Origin: G963674685 sp963674685
GTDB lineage: Bacteria > Lernaellota > Lernaellaia > JACKCT01
Assembly (NCBI GenBank): GCA_963674685.2
Contig: CAXXWT010000003.1
Location: 992,001-1,056,000, forward strand
Length of the DNA stretch: 64,000 nucleotides
Direction: 5' to 3'
This document shows positions 1 to 8,517 of the stretch, one piece after another. The notes beneath the pieces are model-generated. The model was not told where the DNA came from. It saw only the letters and a list, made by a program, of their open reading frames with translations, and searched no databases. Position 1 is the stretch's first letter; each line of letters opens with the position of its first letter. Both the position numbers and the translations under genes were made by a program.

Positions 1-522
1 CCGGATGTGGTATTGGTGACGCATGATCATCAGGACCATAACTACACGGACCAGTTTGAAGGAGATTTCGAGATCCTGCGCGATGCGGGACAGGCCAAGG
101 GATTCACTTTCGAGGCGTTCGATGCTTTTCACGACCCGCACAAGGGAAGCGATCGCGGAAAAGTGAAAATGTTCAAGTTTGACGTCGACGGCGTCAAAGT
201 CTGCCACGTCGGCGACCTCGGGCAGGTTTTGAGCGACGAGGAAATCGCGAAACTTGGCGATGTGGACGTACTCATGGTTCCCGTCGGCGGTTTTTATACC
301 ATCGATTTCAACGAGGCCACGGATCTGGTGGAGAGACTGCGCCCGAAAATCGCCATTCCCATGCATTACAAAACGGAACGTTGCGGTTTCGACATCGCCG
401 GCGTCGAGGAATTCCTCAAGGGAAAAGACAACGCAAAGGTCCTAAAAACGGATGAGATAGAACTATTTGCCGACAAACTGCCGGGCGAGACGGAAATACT
501 GGTGCTGAAGCATCGATTGTAG
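1..522 (+). CDS. Metallo-beta-lactamase-fold hydrolase (UlaG/COG2220-like), 5' end outside window
   Basis: The reading frame is open at the left edge, so the N-terminus is missing. The first visible codons carry a zinc-binding HxHxDH-type motif (H-D-H-Q-D-H at bases 22-39). It is followed by a V-G-D-L-G strand with conserved Asp and by P-M-H-Y-K-T near the C-terminus, which would give the last metal-ligand His. The spacing and the V-P-V-G-G-F segment resemble the UlaG-like Zn-dependent hydrolases of COG2220 rather than glyoxalase II or RNase Z. The substrate cannot be told. The next gene, mce, starts 8 bases downstream, so they are probably co-transcribed. Confidence 0.85.
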   Translation, partial: PDVVLVTHDHQDHNYTDQFEGDFEILRDAGQAKGFTFEAFDAFHDPHKGSDRGKVKMFKFDVDGVKVCHVGDLGQVLSDEEIAKLGDVDVLMVPVGGFYTIDFNEATDLVERLRPKIAIPMHYKTERCGFDIAGVEEFLKGKDNAKVLKTDEIELFADKLPGETEILVLKHRL

Positions 523-530
523 GAGAGAAC

Positions 531-935
531 ATGCTGAAAAAGATCGATCATATTGGAATTGCCACGAAGAGCATCGAAGAAGCGCTCAAATTCTGGTCCG
601 AAGGATTGAAGCTTGAGAAGACGCACGAGGAAGAAGTGACGGATCAGAAAGTCAAGACCGCATTTTTCCCCCTTGGCGAGGTGAATATCGAACTTCTGGA
701 AGGCACTTCGGAAGACAGCCCGATCAGCAAATTCGTGGAAAAGCGCGGAACCGGGATTCATCACCTTTGCTTTGAAGTGGAAGACATCCGGGCCGCTTTG
801 GACCATATGAAAGAGCAGGGCGTTACGCTCATCGATAAAGAACCCAGGAAAGGCGCCCACGGGAAACTGGTCGCGTTCGTTCACCCAAAGAGCACCGGCG
901 GCATCCTGCTGGAATTATCTCAGGATATGAAATAA
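531..935 (+). CDS. mce: Methylmalonyl-CoA epimerase
   Basis: A 134-residue vicinal-oxygen-chelate protein of normal length for the family. It interconverts (R)- and (S)-methylmalonyl-CoA in propionate/succinate metabolism. It shows the two VOC half-modules: D-H-I-G-I-A at residues 6-11, with metal-ligand candidate His7, and G-I-H-H-L-C-F-E-V around His77/His78. The C-terminal G-G-I-L-L-E-L supplies a Glu ligand candidate. An AGGAG-type ribosome-binding site precedes the ATG. The MeaB chaperone of methylmalonyl-CoA mutase is encoded elsewhere in this window (54463-55428), so the organism very likely runs the B12-dependent pathway, but the mutase itself is not in view. A related VOC enzyme is the main alternative. 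Confidence 0.9.
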   Translation: MLKKIDHIGIATKSIEEALKFWSEGLKLEKTHEEEVTDQKVKTAFFPLGEVNIELLEGTSEDSPISKFVEKRGTGIHHLCFEVEDIRAALDHMKEQGVTLIDKEPRKGAHGKLVAFVHPKSTGGILLELSQDMK

Positions 936-1002
936 AGGTTCCCGTCAAATAAACTCAGGGCATCAATTTGCCAAAAAAATAACGAAAGCAATGGAGTGAA
1001 TA

Positions 1003-2181
1003 ATGAAAAATGTGTGGATAGTCAGCGCCGTCAGGACGCCAATTGGAAGTTTCGGCAGATCTTTGAAAGACGTTTCGTCAACAGAGCTTGGCGTTATCGC
1101 AGCGAAGGAAGCCATCAATCGCGCGGGAATCGATCCGGCTGATCTGGACGATGTTCTTATCGGCAACTGCATGATGCGGACCGATGAAATCAACGTCGCC
1201 CGCTGCATTGCCCTCAAAGCCGGCATTCCTTTTCATGTGCCTGCTTCGACGATCCAAAGACAGTGTTCCAGCTCCATGCAGGCCTTGAACTTTGCCGCGC
1301 AGCAGATTCAGTGCGGCGACAGCGAGATGGTGCTGGTCGGCGGCGTGGAGAATATGAGCCGCGTGCCGTACGCCCTTTATGATATGCGCTGGGGCGCGCG
1401 CATGGGTGAGAAAAAGGCCGTCGATATGCTGACCGAAGGCCTGGCCGATCCATTGGGGCATTTTCACATGGGCATCACGGCGGAAAACCTTGCCGAAAAA
1501 TACAACATTTCTCGCGAAGATCAGGACGAACTGGCTTACACGAGCCATATGAGGGCTTCAAAAGCTTCCAAAAGCGGGCGTTTTGTCGACGAGATCATCC
1601 CCGTTCCCGTGCCGCAGAAACGTAAAGACCCGATCATGTTCGAAAACGACGAGCATATTCGCCACGATGTATCGCTTGAGGCGCTGGCGAAGCTGAAACC
1701 GGCCTTCAAGAAAGACGGCACGGTGACGGCGGGCAACGCTTCCGGCCTCAATGACGCCGGGGCCGCGGCTATCGTGATTTCCGAAGAAAAGGGCAAAGCC
1801 CTGGGGCTTAAGCCGATGGCGAAAATCGTCGCCCACGCCATTGCCGGCGTGGAGCCTGAATTGATGGGTTACGGCCCGGCGCCGGCCATGCAGAAGGTCG
1901 TGAAAAAGGCCGGCATGGAGCTCAAGGATCTCCAACTGATCGAATTGAACGAAGCATTCGCCGCGCAGTACATCGCCTGCGAACGGCTGCTCGACCTGGA
2001 TCGGGATATCACGAACGTCAACGGTTCTGGAATCGCCCTGGGACACCCCGTCGGCTGCACGGGCCTGCGCGTCGTCGTATCGCTGATTTATGAAATGGCC
2101 AAAAGAGACCTGACGGTCGGCGCGGCGACAATGTGCGTCGGCGGGGGAATGGGTATGGCCACTATCGTCGAAAGAATATAG
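1003..2181 (+). CDS. Acetyl-CoA acetyltransferase (thiolase)
   Basis: A full-length 392-residue thiolase of the AtoB/FadA type, condensing or cleaving acyl-CoA units. The nucleophilic cysteine is Cys88 in Q-R-Q-C-S-S-S. The G-H-P motif (G347-H348-P349) lies in the N-G-S-G-I-A-L-G-H-P segment, and the acid/base Cys378 lies in M-C-V-G-G-G-M-G. GGAG sits 7 bases before the ATG. The neighbouring epimerase fits acyl-CoA catabolism, and two MaoC-type hydratases occur at 40.0-40.9 kb. Sequence alone does not separate a biosynthetic acetoacetyl-CoA thiolase from a broad beta-oxidation thiolase. Confidence 0.93.
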   Translation: MKNVWIVSAVRTPIGSFGRSLKDVSSTELGVIAAKEAINRAGIDPADLDDVLIGNCMMRTDEINVARCIALKAGIPFHVPASTIQRQCSSSMQALNFAAQQIQCGDSEMVLVGGVENMSRVPYALYDMRWGARMGEKKAVDMLTEGLADPLGHFHMGITAENLAEKYNISREDQDELAYTSHMRASKASKSGRFVDEIIPVPVPQKRKDPIMFENDEHIRHDVSLEALAKLKPAFKKDGTVTAGNASGLNDAGAAAIVISEEKGKALGLKPMAKIVAHAIAGVEPELMGYGPAPAMQKVVKKAGMELKDLQLIELNEAFAAQYIACERLLDLDRDITNVNGSGIALGHPVGCTGLRVVVSLIYEMAKRDLTVGAATMCVGGGMGMATIVERI

Positions 2182-2201
2182 AATAGACAAAGCTTTCCCT
2201 C

Positions 2202-2243
2202 TTGGATTGAAGCGGGGCCTGTGAAAATCCCGTTTCAATCCAA
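2202..2243. terminator. 15-bp stem-loop downstream of the thiolase gene
   Basis: Bases 2202-2216 pair with 2229-2243. The outer 10 bp (TTGGATTGAA with TTCAATCCAA) and inner 4 bp (CGGG with CCCG) are perfect, joined by one G-T wobble, with a loop of about 12 bases. It begins 20 bases after the thiolase stop codon. No T-run follows on the plus strand, so it is not a classical intrinsic terminator. It may protect the mRNA 3' end or work with Rho. Confidence 0.5.
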
Positions 2244-2447
2244 CCGGTCTTGTGCATATCATAGGGGCAACGTTCGTTTCCGCGCGCCCTTTGCATCGCG
2301 GAAGGACGGCGAGGATGATGTATAAACGGCATCCGGCCGCCGCGTTGCGAGCGTTTATTTCTTGAAAAATCGTGATGAAACCGATCGATTCGATCGATTC
2401 GGATAGCCGCTTCCATTTGGTTCACGGAGTGAAAAAAGTGGTTGGAA

Positions 2448-4841
2448 ATGAAAAATAAAAAAAGCCACCGCGTAAACGAAGCCATGTTTCGTTTTACGAA
2501 AATCTGCACGTCGTTTCCAAAAACCGTTATCGCGCTGCAACTCCTTTTAACGGTGTTTTTCGCATGGCAGTCCACTACGGTTCAGCGGGATCACAGCATG
2601 GACAGAATGATCCCGCCGGACGAACCGATCCGGATATTTTACGAGGAGTTCAGAGAGCACTTCAATATCAACAGCAAAATCGTCATCGCCGTTTACGATC
2701 CCAACGGCGTTTATACTCCCGCGGCTTTAGAGCAGATCTACCGGTTGACGGAAAAATTAAAAAGCCTCGATCTCGTGCAAAAAGTTCAGTCCCTGGCTTC
2801 CATTGAAAATATCGAAGCCGAAGACGGAATGATCACCATCGATGTCATTTCCGACGCTCCGCCGAAGACTCCCGAAGCGATAAAAGAATTTGCCGCCACC
2901 GCCCGAAAGAATCCCATGATCGCCGACGGTCTGGTTTCGGAAGATGAAACCAGCACGATTCTTTTAGTCGAACCGACATTCAAGATCGATGAGACGCACA
3001 AAGCGGTCGTCGCCTCGAAGGAAATCGACGCCATTGTCGAGGCTGATGACGGCCCGGGCAAGATTTACATCACGGGATTTCCCCGCGTGATCGGCATGAG
3101 CAATCGTCTGATGGATCGCGACAACAAAGTCATGCTCCCGCTTGTCGCCTTACTGCTCTTGGCGCTGCTCTGGGTGTCGTTTCGCAGCGCGCGCGGCGTC
3201 TGGATCCCCATGAGCGTCGTCCTCGCATCGGTCATCTGGACATACGGCGCCATCGGTCTGGTGGGGATGAAAACGACGATTATTTGCGCCAGCATCCCCA
3301 TCGTCCTCGTGTCCATGGGCATCGCCGACGGGATTCATGTTCTGCACGAGTATTATCATCACCTGCGAAAAGGCGCGGACAATCTCACGGCGATTCACGG
3401 CACGATGCTGGAAATGAACTCGCCCGTGGTGATGACGTCCCTGACCACGATCGTGGGATTCATGGCCCTGGCCACGTCGAAGATCGTCCCCATTCGCGAA
3501 TACGGCATGGCGGTTTCCCTGGGCGTTCTTTGGGCCATGCTGTTTTCCCTGTCCTTTATCCCCGCCGCGCTGGTGCTTTTGGGCAGGCCCAAAAACATTA
3601 TCGAAGAAAAAGATTCGAACCTGGGATATTTGGCAAAACTGAGCATCGCTCTGGGCCGTTACAGCCTTTCTCATACAAAGCGGATTGCCGTCACGTTTTT
3701 TCTTGTGCTGATTGTAACAGGCGCAACCGGCGCATTTTTGAAAGTCCGCAACAATCCCGTCATGTATTTCAAAGAAGGATCGGACCTGAGAGTCTCCGAC
3801 GCGTTTTTAAACGAGCACTTCGCGGGAACCGGCGAGATTCGCGTGCAGATCGACGGCCTGAAGCCGGACGCCATGAAGGACCCCGGACTTCTGGTCAATA
3901 TCGACCGCTTTCAAAGCATCCTTGAAGAATTGCCGGAAGTGGGAAATACGGCCTCCCTGATAGATTTTTTGAGGCGCATGAACGTGGTGCTCAACGACAA
4001 CGACGAAAGCTACGACCGCGTGCCGGGAACCAGGAAAGACGTAGGCGAGACGTGGACGCCGGAGGCGGGGCGGGCGAAGATCGCGCAGTATTTTCTCCTC
4101 TACGAATCCACGGGAGGCGAAGAACTTTCCACCGCCGTCGATTTCGAGTACCAGCGCGCCAATATCCATGTGAACGTCAAATCCAACGACTCCAACGTGT
4201 ATCGAAAAGTTGTGGACCGCATCGAGGAAGTGCAAAACGAACTGTTTCCGCCGGGCAAATACAGGATCGGCATCACCGGCTCCGGGGCGATAAATTTGAA
4301 AGTCGTGGATTATCTGGTGATGGGGCAGATCATGAGTCTGTCAATCAGCTTCCTCGTGGTATTCATCATGCTGGTCATTTTGTTCCGGTCGTTCGTGGAC
4401 GCGCTTATTGGGGCGATTCCGCTGGTCATTACCGTTTCCGCGAACTTCGCGGTGATGGTCCTGATGGATATTCCGTTGAATATGGGCACGGCGCTGCTCG
4501 CCAGCGTCACCATCGGCGTGGGCGTGGATTATTCGATCCATTTCATCCATCGGTACAGACTGGAAAAACAAAGGAGCCGCGATTTGCAAACGACGGTGGA
4601 CACCACGATGGACACGTCGGGAAGGGCGATTGTTTTCAACGCCATGTCCGTCGGGGGTGGATTCGGCATTCTCGTTTCGTCGTCGTTTATGCCGCTGGTT
4701 TACATGGGAATCCTGATGCCCCTGATCATGCTGGTGAATGCTCTGGGCGCGCTTCTCGTCATTCCGGTGTTTTTGAATTTACTGCACAAAAAGGATCGGG
4801 ATTTCTCGCAAACGGCGGCAACGGATCATGATCTTGCCTGA
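2448..4841 (+). CDS. RND-superfamily exporter, MMPL/COG1033 type
   Basis: About 797 residues with the duplicated architecture of MMPL-type RND proteins: one N-terminal membrane helix, a large periplasmic loop, a five-helix bundle, then the same again. Signature segments are S-M-G-I-A-D-G-I-H in the first half and the matching G-V-G-V-D-Y-S-I-H in the second. Each is followed by a loop and a T-S-L-T-T-I-V-G-F or equivalent block. Such proteins move hydrophobic molecules (lipids, hopanoids, siderophores) using the proton gradient; the cargo here is unknown. The frame can also start at a TTG at 2442. I chose the ATG at 2448 because neither has a strong ribosome-binding site. No membrane-fusion partner is adjacent. 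Confidence 0.85.
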   Translation: MKNKKSHRVNEAMFRFTKICTSFPKTVIALQLLLTVFFAWQSTTVQRDHSMDRMIPPDEPIRIFYEEFREHFNINSKIVIAVYDPNGVYTPAALEQIYRLTEKLKSLDLVQKVQSLASIENIEAEDGMITIDVISDAPPKTPEAIKEFAATARKNPMIADGLVSEDETSTILLVEPTFKIDETHKAVVASKEIDAIVEADDGPGKIYITGFPRVIGMSNRLMDRDNKVMLPLVALLLLALLWVSFRSARGVWIPMSVVLASVIWTYGAIGLVGMKTTIICASIPIVLVSMGIADGIHVLHEYYHHLRKGADNLTAIHGTMLEMNSPVVMTSLTTIVGFMALATSKIVPIREYGMAVSLGVLWAMLFSLSFIPAALVLLGRPKNIIEEKDSNLGYLAKLSIALGRYSLSHTKRIAVTFFLVLIVTGATGAFLKVRNNPVMYFKEGSDLRVSDAFLNEHFAGTGEIRVQIDGLKPDAMKDPGLLVNIDRFQSILEELPEVGNTASLIDFLRRMNVVLNDNDESYDRVPGTRKDVGETWTPEAGRAKIAQYFLLYESTGGEELSTAVDFEYQRANIHVNVKSNDSNVYRKVVDRIEEVQNELFPPGKYRIGITGSGAINLKVVDYLVMGQIMSLSISFLVVFIMLVILFRSFVDALIGAIPLVITVSANFAVMVLMDIPLNMGTALLASVTIGVGVDYSIHFIHRYRLEKQRSRDLQTTVDTTMDTSGRAIVFNAMSVGGGFGILVSSSFMPLVYMGILMPLIMLVNALGALLVIPVFLNLLHKKDRDFSQTAATDHDLA

Positions 4842-4918
4842 TTGGCCGCACTTGTATAGTTTGTATGCTGATATTCGTCGGAAATTGTTGAAATATCCGC
4901 GTTGATACGGAGATGAAT

Positions 4919-6166
4919 ATGAAAATCGGTATGTTGAAATGGGTGCTCCTTGCGATATTGGCGACAATCCTGGCCGGGTGCGCGGCGACGGAAGAGGGCG
5001 ACGAACCCGACCCGAGTTACGACGTTCTGATGGCGTCCGGCAAAGACGCCCTGGAAGAAGGCGACGGGTATAACGCATATATCTTGTTCACTGAAGCCGA
5101 CAGGCTTCGCTCGCGGGACCCGGAGGCGAATCTCGGGATCATGATCTCCGATCTTCTGCAGATCGTGAATCTCATCGATCAGATCATTTATTTCGGCGGC
5201 GAGATGGCTCTGACCGATTTGCCGGAAACCGAAGCCGTGATGCGCGCAAAGCAGTGGGATGACGGCCCTCCGATGGGCGCCGGCGATCAGATCGATGTTT
5301 TGCTGATGCAGATTTTCGACGAGCGCCTGGAAGAAATGGTGACGACCGGTGAGATCGCAAAATCCGACGCGAACATCAATTTCACCATCAATTCCATCCC
5401 GTTGAATTTTCAAGGCGAAGCGATCCTGAATCTTCCCGGTAACTGGGAAAAATCCGACGTCCTGTTTTTCCTCGCCGTCAGCCGCCTTATCCAAAGCGGC
5501 ATCGACATTTTCCTGTCCATCGACCTGAATTTCGATTTCGGTCTGGTCATGGATACGATGTCCACGGATTTCGAGGTTTTGGAAACGAGCCAGATCATCG
5601 ACCTCGTGGTGGACCTTCTGTACGCCATGCTCACCGACGAGGAAAATTCCGATTTCCTGCTTGAAAACGACGAGGCCGCCGTGCGGATGCCGAAAGCCGG
5701 GATCAATCTGGGAACGGCCGCCGAAGAAATGTTGACGGCATTCGAGGACTTGCGTCATCCCGACGGCCCGCTCGGCTACGTGATGGAAATCGACAACGGC
5801 GTGCACGATCCCTCGGAAGCGTACGTGATCGGCGATATGGCGCCTTTCAGCGACGACCTGATGCTGGTGATGCCGGAACTTTTGGATATTCTCGACCAGG
5901 TGCGCATATCCCTTTACGACGGAACGGAAATGGATACCGATCCTTTGGCGCCGAATTACTTCGACCTTGCCGCGTTCAATCCGGTGCTCACGCAACTTGG
6001 CGTTCCGGAACTGATCAGCATCCCGGACTATCCCGTCGATCTCGGCGGGACATTCACGAATCCCGAGCCGGAGCAATTCAAGGAAACGCTGACTTCGCTT
6101 GTCGGATGCTTAGAAGATTCCGGAGCGCTGATTCCGACGATTACCTGTATTATTGAGAATCTGTAA
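4919..6166 (+). CDS. Lipoprotein with N-terminal TPR-like repeat, paralogue A
   Basis: A secreted lipoprotein of about 415 residues. It has a positively charged start, a hydrophobic core and a lipobox L-A-G-C near residue 20, so it should be membrane-anchored by a diacylglyceryl-Cys. After an acidic linker comes a TPR-like helix pair (A-S-G-K-D-A-L-E-E-G-D), then a long helical domain I do not recognise. GGAG lies 6 bases before the ATG at 4919, which is better placed than the ATG at 4913. The next gene encodes a protein with the same layout and length, so the two arose by tandem duplication. Function unknown. Confidence 0.8.
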   Translation: MKIGMLKWVLLAILATILAGCAATEEGDEPDPSYDVLMASGKDALEEGDGYNAYILFTEADRLRSRDPEANLGIMISDLLQIVNLIDQIIYFGGEMALTDLPETEAVMRAKQWDDGPPMGAGDQIDVLLMQIFDERLEEMVTTGEIAKSDANINFTINSIPLNFQGEAILNLPGNWEKSDVLFFLAVSRLIQSGIDIFLSIDLNFDFGLVMDTMSTDFEVLETSQIIDLVVDLLYAMLTDEENSDFLLENDEAAVRMPKAGINLGTAAEEMLTAFEDLRHPDGPLGYVMEIDNGVHDPSEAYVIGDMAPFSDDLMLVMPELLDILDQVRISLYDGTEMDTDPLAPNYFDLAAFNPVLTQLGVPELISIPDYPVDLGGTFTNPEPEQFKETLTSLVGCLEDSGALIPTITCIIENL

Positions 6167-6190
6167 GATATTTTAGACGGCCGGAGACGC

Positions 6191-7429
6191 ATGATGTTTT
6201 GCCCACCAAAAACGGGCTCCGCGCTTCTTTTGATCGCGCTGATATGCGCCGCGCTGCTTTGCGCGGCTTGCGTTTCGGAGGAAAACGACGATTCAACTTC
6301 GATCGATGAATTGATCGCCCTCGGGAAATCCTACCTGGCGCATGGCGACGGGGAAGCCGCCGCCGACGCATTCATCGCCGCTCGCAAAATCGACGCGGAA
6401 AATACCGACGCAACGTTCGGCCTGATGCTGGCCAATCTGATGCAATTCACGAATCTTCTCGATAAAGCATTGGAGTTGTTCAGCCAGATCGATATGGGAT
6501 CATCAGATGGCGATGGCGAAATTTATAACGGCTCCGACGGCGTAGGCGACATCATTCAGGCCTTTTTCAACGACACCATCAGCCGCCAGATCGCGCAGAA
6601 TGAAATTTTCTATCACAAGCTTTCGCGTGGCGACGAATTCGATTTCCAGCTTGAAAACTACAGGCTCGCGATTCTGGATTTGCCCTTCGTGGATTTCGGC
6701 GGAGAATTCGACAAGGCCGATCTGCATTTTTTGGGCGCCGTCAACGCGCTGTTCGACGGCGTGATTCAGATTCTTCTGGCCCATGATCTGAATTTTGATG
6801 CGGCAAACCTTGCCCTGCCGGAGCCGACGAACTACAGCCTGGCCGAACAGATCGGGCCGTACGTCGATTTGCTGGAGGAGCTCCTGAATTCCGAGGACTA
6901 CCCGCACTTTTTGTACCTGTTCGAAAACGGTATCGGGCGTATGCAGCAAGCCGGAGTGGATTTCGGCAATATTTTTAGGCGGCTATATCGCTGCTTTAAG
7001 CAGGCGGCGCTGGAAACCGACGACCAGGCGGACGATCAGGTAAGCTACTTGGACGCCAACGCAAACGGCGCCTATAACGAGCAGACCGACGAAATTTACA
7101 TCAGAAATCTTGTGACTTTTTCGCCGAAGGAAACGGCGGCATTCAAAGCCTTCTTTGAAAAAATGGCGGTTGTCTTTTATGACGGTTCCGCTTTGGATGA
7201 AAATCCCGACGAAGACGATCCCATGACGCCGGCCACGTTCAATGAATTGCTGACCGCGTACGGTTTCTTGCCGCTACGCGTCACGGACGCGTTTTATATC
7301 GAGAACATGCCGCCTTGGCCGGGAATCGAATTAGGATATTTTTTCGCTTATCCCGAAAGCGACGGTCTGCGATCATTGGTATTTTCCATGATTGACCTGT
7401 GGAATTTCGCCGAGTTGACGATATTGTGA
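6191..7429 (+). CDS. Lipoprotein with N-terminal TPR-like repeat, paralogue B
   Basis: 412 residues and the tandem paralogue of the preceding gene. It shares the lipobox (L-C-A-A-C), an acidic stretch, the helix pair L-G-K-S-Y-L-A-H-G-D-G-E-A-A-A-D-A-F, an N-L-M-Q-F-T-N-L-L-D block matching L-L-Q-I-V-N-L-I-D in the first copy, and a similar C-terminal ending. GGAG is 5 bases before the ATG, and the gene follows its paralogue by 24 bases. Its stop codon overlaps the GTG start of the EI24-like gene by 4 bases (GTGA), so all three are probably translated from one message. Function unknown. Confidence 0.8.
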   Translation: MMFCPPKTGSALLLIALICAALLCAACVSEENDDSTSIDELIALGKSYLAHGDGEAAADAFIAARKIDAENTDATFGLMLANLMQFTNLLDKALELFSQIDMGSSDGDGEIYNGSDGVGDIIQAFFNDTISRQIAQNEIFYHKLSRGDEFDFQLENYRLAILDLPFVDFGGEFDKADLHFLGAVNALFDGVIQILLAHDLNFDAANLALPEPTNYSLAEQIGPYVDLLEELLNSEDYPHFLYLFENGIGRMQQAGVDFGNIFRRLYRCFKQAALETDDQADDQVSYLDANANGAYNEQTDEIYIRNLVTFSPKETAAFKAFFEKMAVVFYDGSALDENPDEDDPMTPATFNELLTAYGFLPLRVTDAFYIENMPPWPGIELGYFFAYPESDGLRSLVFSMIDLWNFAELTIL

Positions 7430-8211
7430 ACACTTTTAAAGAGCAAGTCGAGCAGGGGATTAAAGCGCCGCTGGCGGGCATCCGATTCATTAAAAATTAT
7501 CCGACGCTTTTAAGTTATTTCGCCGTGCCGGTCCTTATCAACACGCTGGTTTACTCGGCGGGCGCGTATCTGTTTTTTTCGAGCCTGGGCCCTTTGCTGC
7601 ACAAAATTTTCGGCGACCCGCAGGTCTGGTACCTCAAAGCTCTTTTCATCGCCGCGGGCATCGTTTTCGGCGCGGTGTTCGCGCTGATTTTGATCATCAC
7701 GTTCACTGCCGTGGGACTCGTGATCGCCGGACCTTTCCTGGAAGTCATCAGCCAGAAGGTGGATGAAATCCGCCTGGGGCGCGATCCGTCGCCGGAAAGT
7801 TCCATGGTCGCCGACATCGTAAAATCCCTGCTGGGCCAGATCAAGAAAATTATCTTCTTTTTTCTCATCCAGGGATTGTGCTTATTGGTGTACCTCATCC
7901 CGGTCTTCGGACAGATCGGCGGCGCCGCCGTGCAACTTGTCGTTTCGTTTTTCTTCCTCGCCTGGGAGTTCTGGGACTTCCCCATGGACCGGCGCAAAAT
8001 GACTTTTGCCGAAAAGAAAAAATTCCTTTCCGACTACAAATACACCGCCGTCGCCTTCGGCGCGGTCTGCTTCGTTTACATCCTCGTCCCGCTTCTAAAC
8101 TTCGTCATGATGCCCATGTCCGTCGCCGGCGCCACGATCCTCATCTCCGACCTGATGGGGGAAAAGGGAACAGAGCCTAGTGAGGAAAAAATGACAAGCG
8201 AAGTATTCTAA
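7426..8211 (+). CDS. EI24/CysZ-like integral membrane protein
   Basis: A protein of about 261 residues with several long hydrophobic segments. It has the opening layout of the EI24 family: an amphipathic G-I-K-A-P-L-A-G start, then a membrane helix around N-Y-P-T-L-L-S-Y-F-A-V-P. In other bacteria this family includes the sulfate transporter CysZ; there are no cysteine-biosynthesis genes nearby, so no substrate is proposed. I chose the GTG at 7426 because it forms a 4-nt overlap with the upstream stop; a GTG at 7399 is the alternative. The gene ends at the left border of the AT-rich island, and its last codons already mark the composition shift. Confidence 0.7.
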   Translation: MNTFKEQVEQGIKAPLAGIRFIKNYPTLLSYFAVPVLINTLVYSAGAYLFFSSLGPLLHKIFGDPQVWYLKALFIAAGIVFGAVFALILIITFTAVGLVIAGPFLEVISQKVDEIRLGRDPSPESSMVADIVKSLLGQIKKIIFFFLIQGLCLLVYLIPVFGQIGGAAVQLVVSFFFLAWEFWDFPMDRRKMTFAEKKKFLSDYKYTAVAFGAVCFVYILVPLLNFVMMPMSVAGATILISDLMGEKGTEPSEEKMTSEVF

Positions 8212-8517
8212 ATAATAAGCAAATTTGCAGGTTTCTGTAGCTAAGACTGATCCCAAACAAAGCTCTATAACTGAAAAACACAACATCAACTTAGTCGATG
8301 ATAATTTTATGACTGAAATCAGAATGCAGTTAATGATCAACAATATAGGTTTTCCTTTTTGTTGCTCAGTTCTACTTGACAATTTAAGATTTCTTCAGTA
8401 ATTTCCCCGTTCGCGTGATTGGGATTGTTGGGCCGATAATCTAGATCACAAAAGTAGGGGCTCGCATAGTCTCATTCGAGTGTTTTCGCAATTTGAGTAC
8501 GAATAGAAGAATAGAAA
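8212..8517. other. 306-bp AT-rich gene-free region at the left border of the island
   Basis: There is no convincing gene on either strand. The composition drops from the GC-rich neighbourhood to AT-rich within the first tens of bases. The only structure I can support is the promoter-like pair at 8376-8404. I looked for a direct repeat shared with the right border (about 12700-12870) and saw none. Confidence 0.6.
8376..8404 (+). promoter_or_regulatory. Sigma-70-like promoter of the island operon
   Basis: A perfect TTGACA (8376-8381), a 17-base spacer and TAATTT (8399-8404) lie about 114 bases before the first ATG of the operon. The -35 box is perfect and the -10 box matches three or four consensus positions, in an AT-rich setting where chance matches are more common. 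The implied leader is about 105 bases and could hold regulation, but I see no clear hairpin in it. Confidence 0.5.

Noticed and set aside
2380..2405. Tandem CGATCGATT copies as a repeat element
   Set aside because: Only two short copies next to each other; too small to call a repeat family.
4826..6076. A 416-codon minus-strand open frame opposite the first lipoprotein
   Set aside because: The plus-strand frame has a ribosome-binding site and lipobox; the minus frame is His/Arg/Asp-rich with none.
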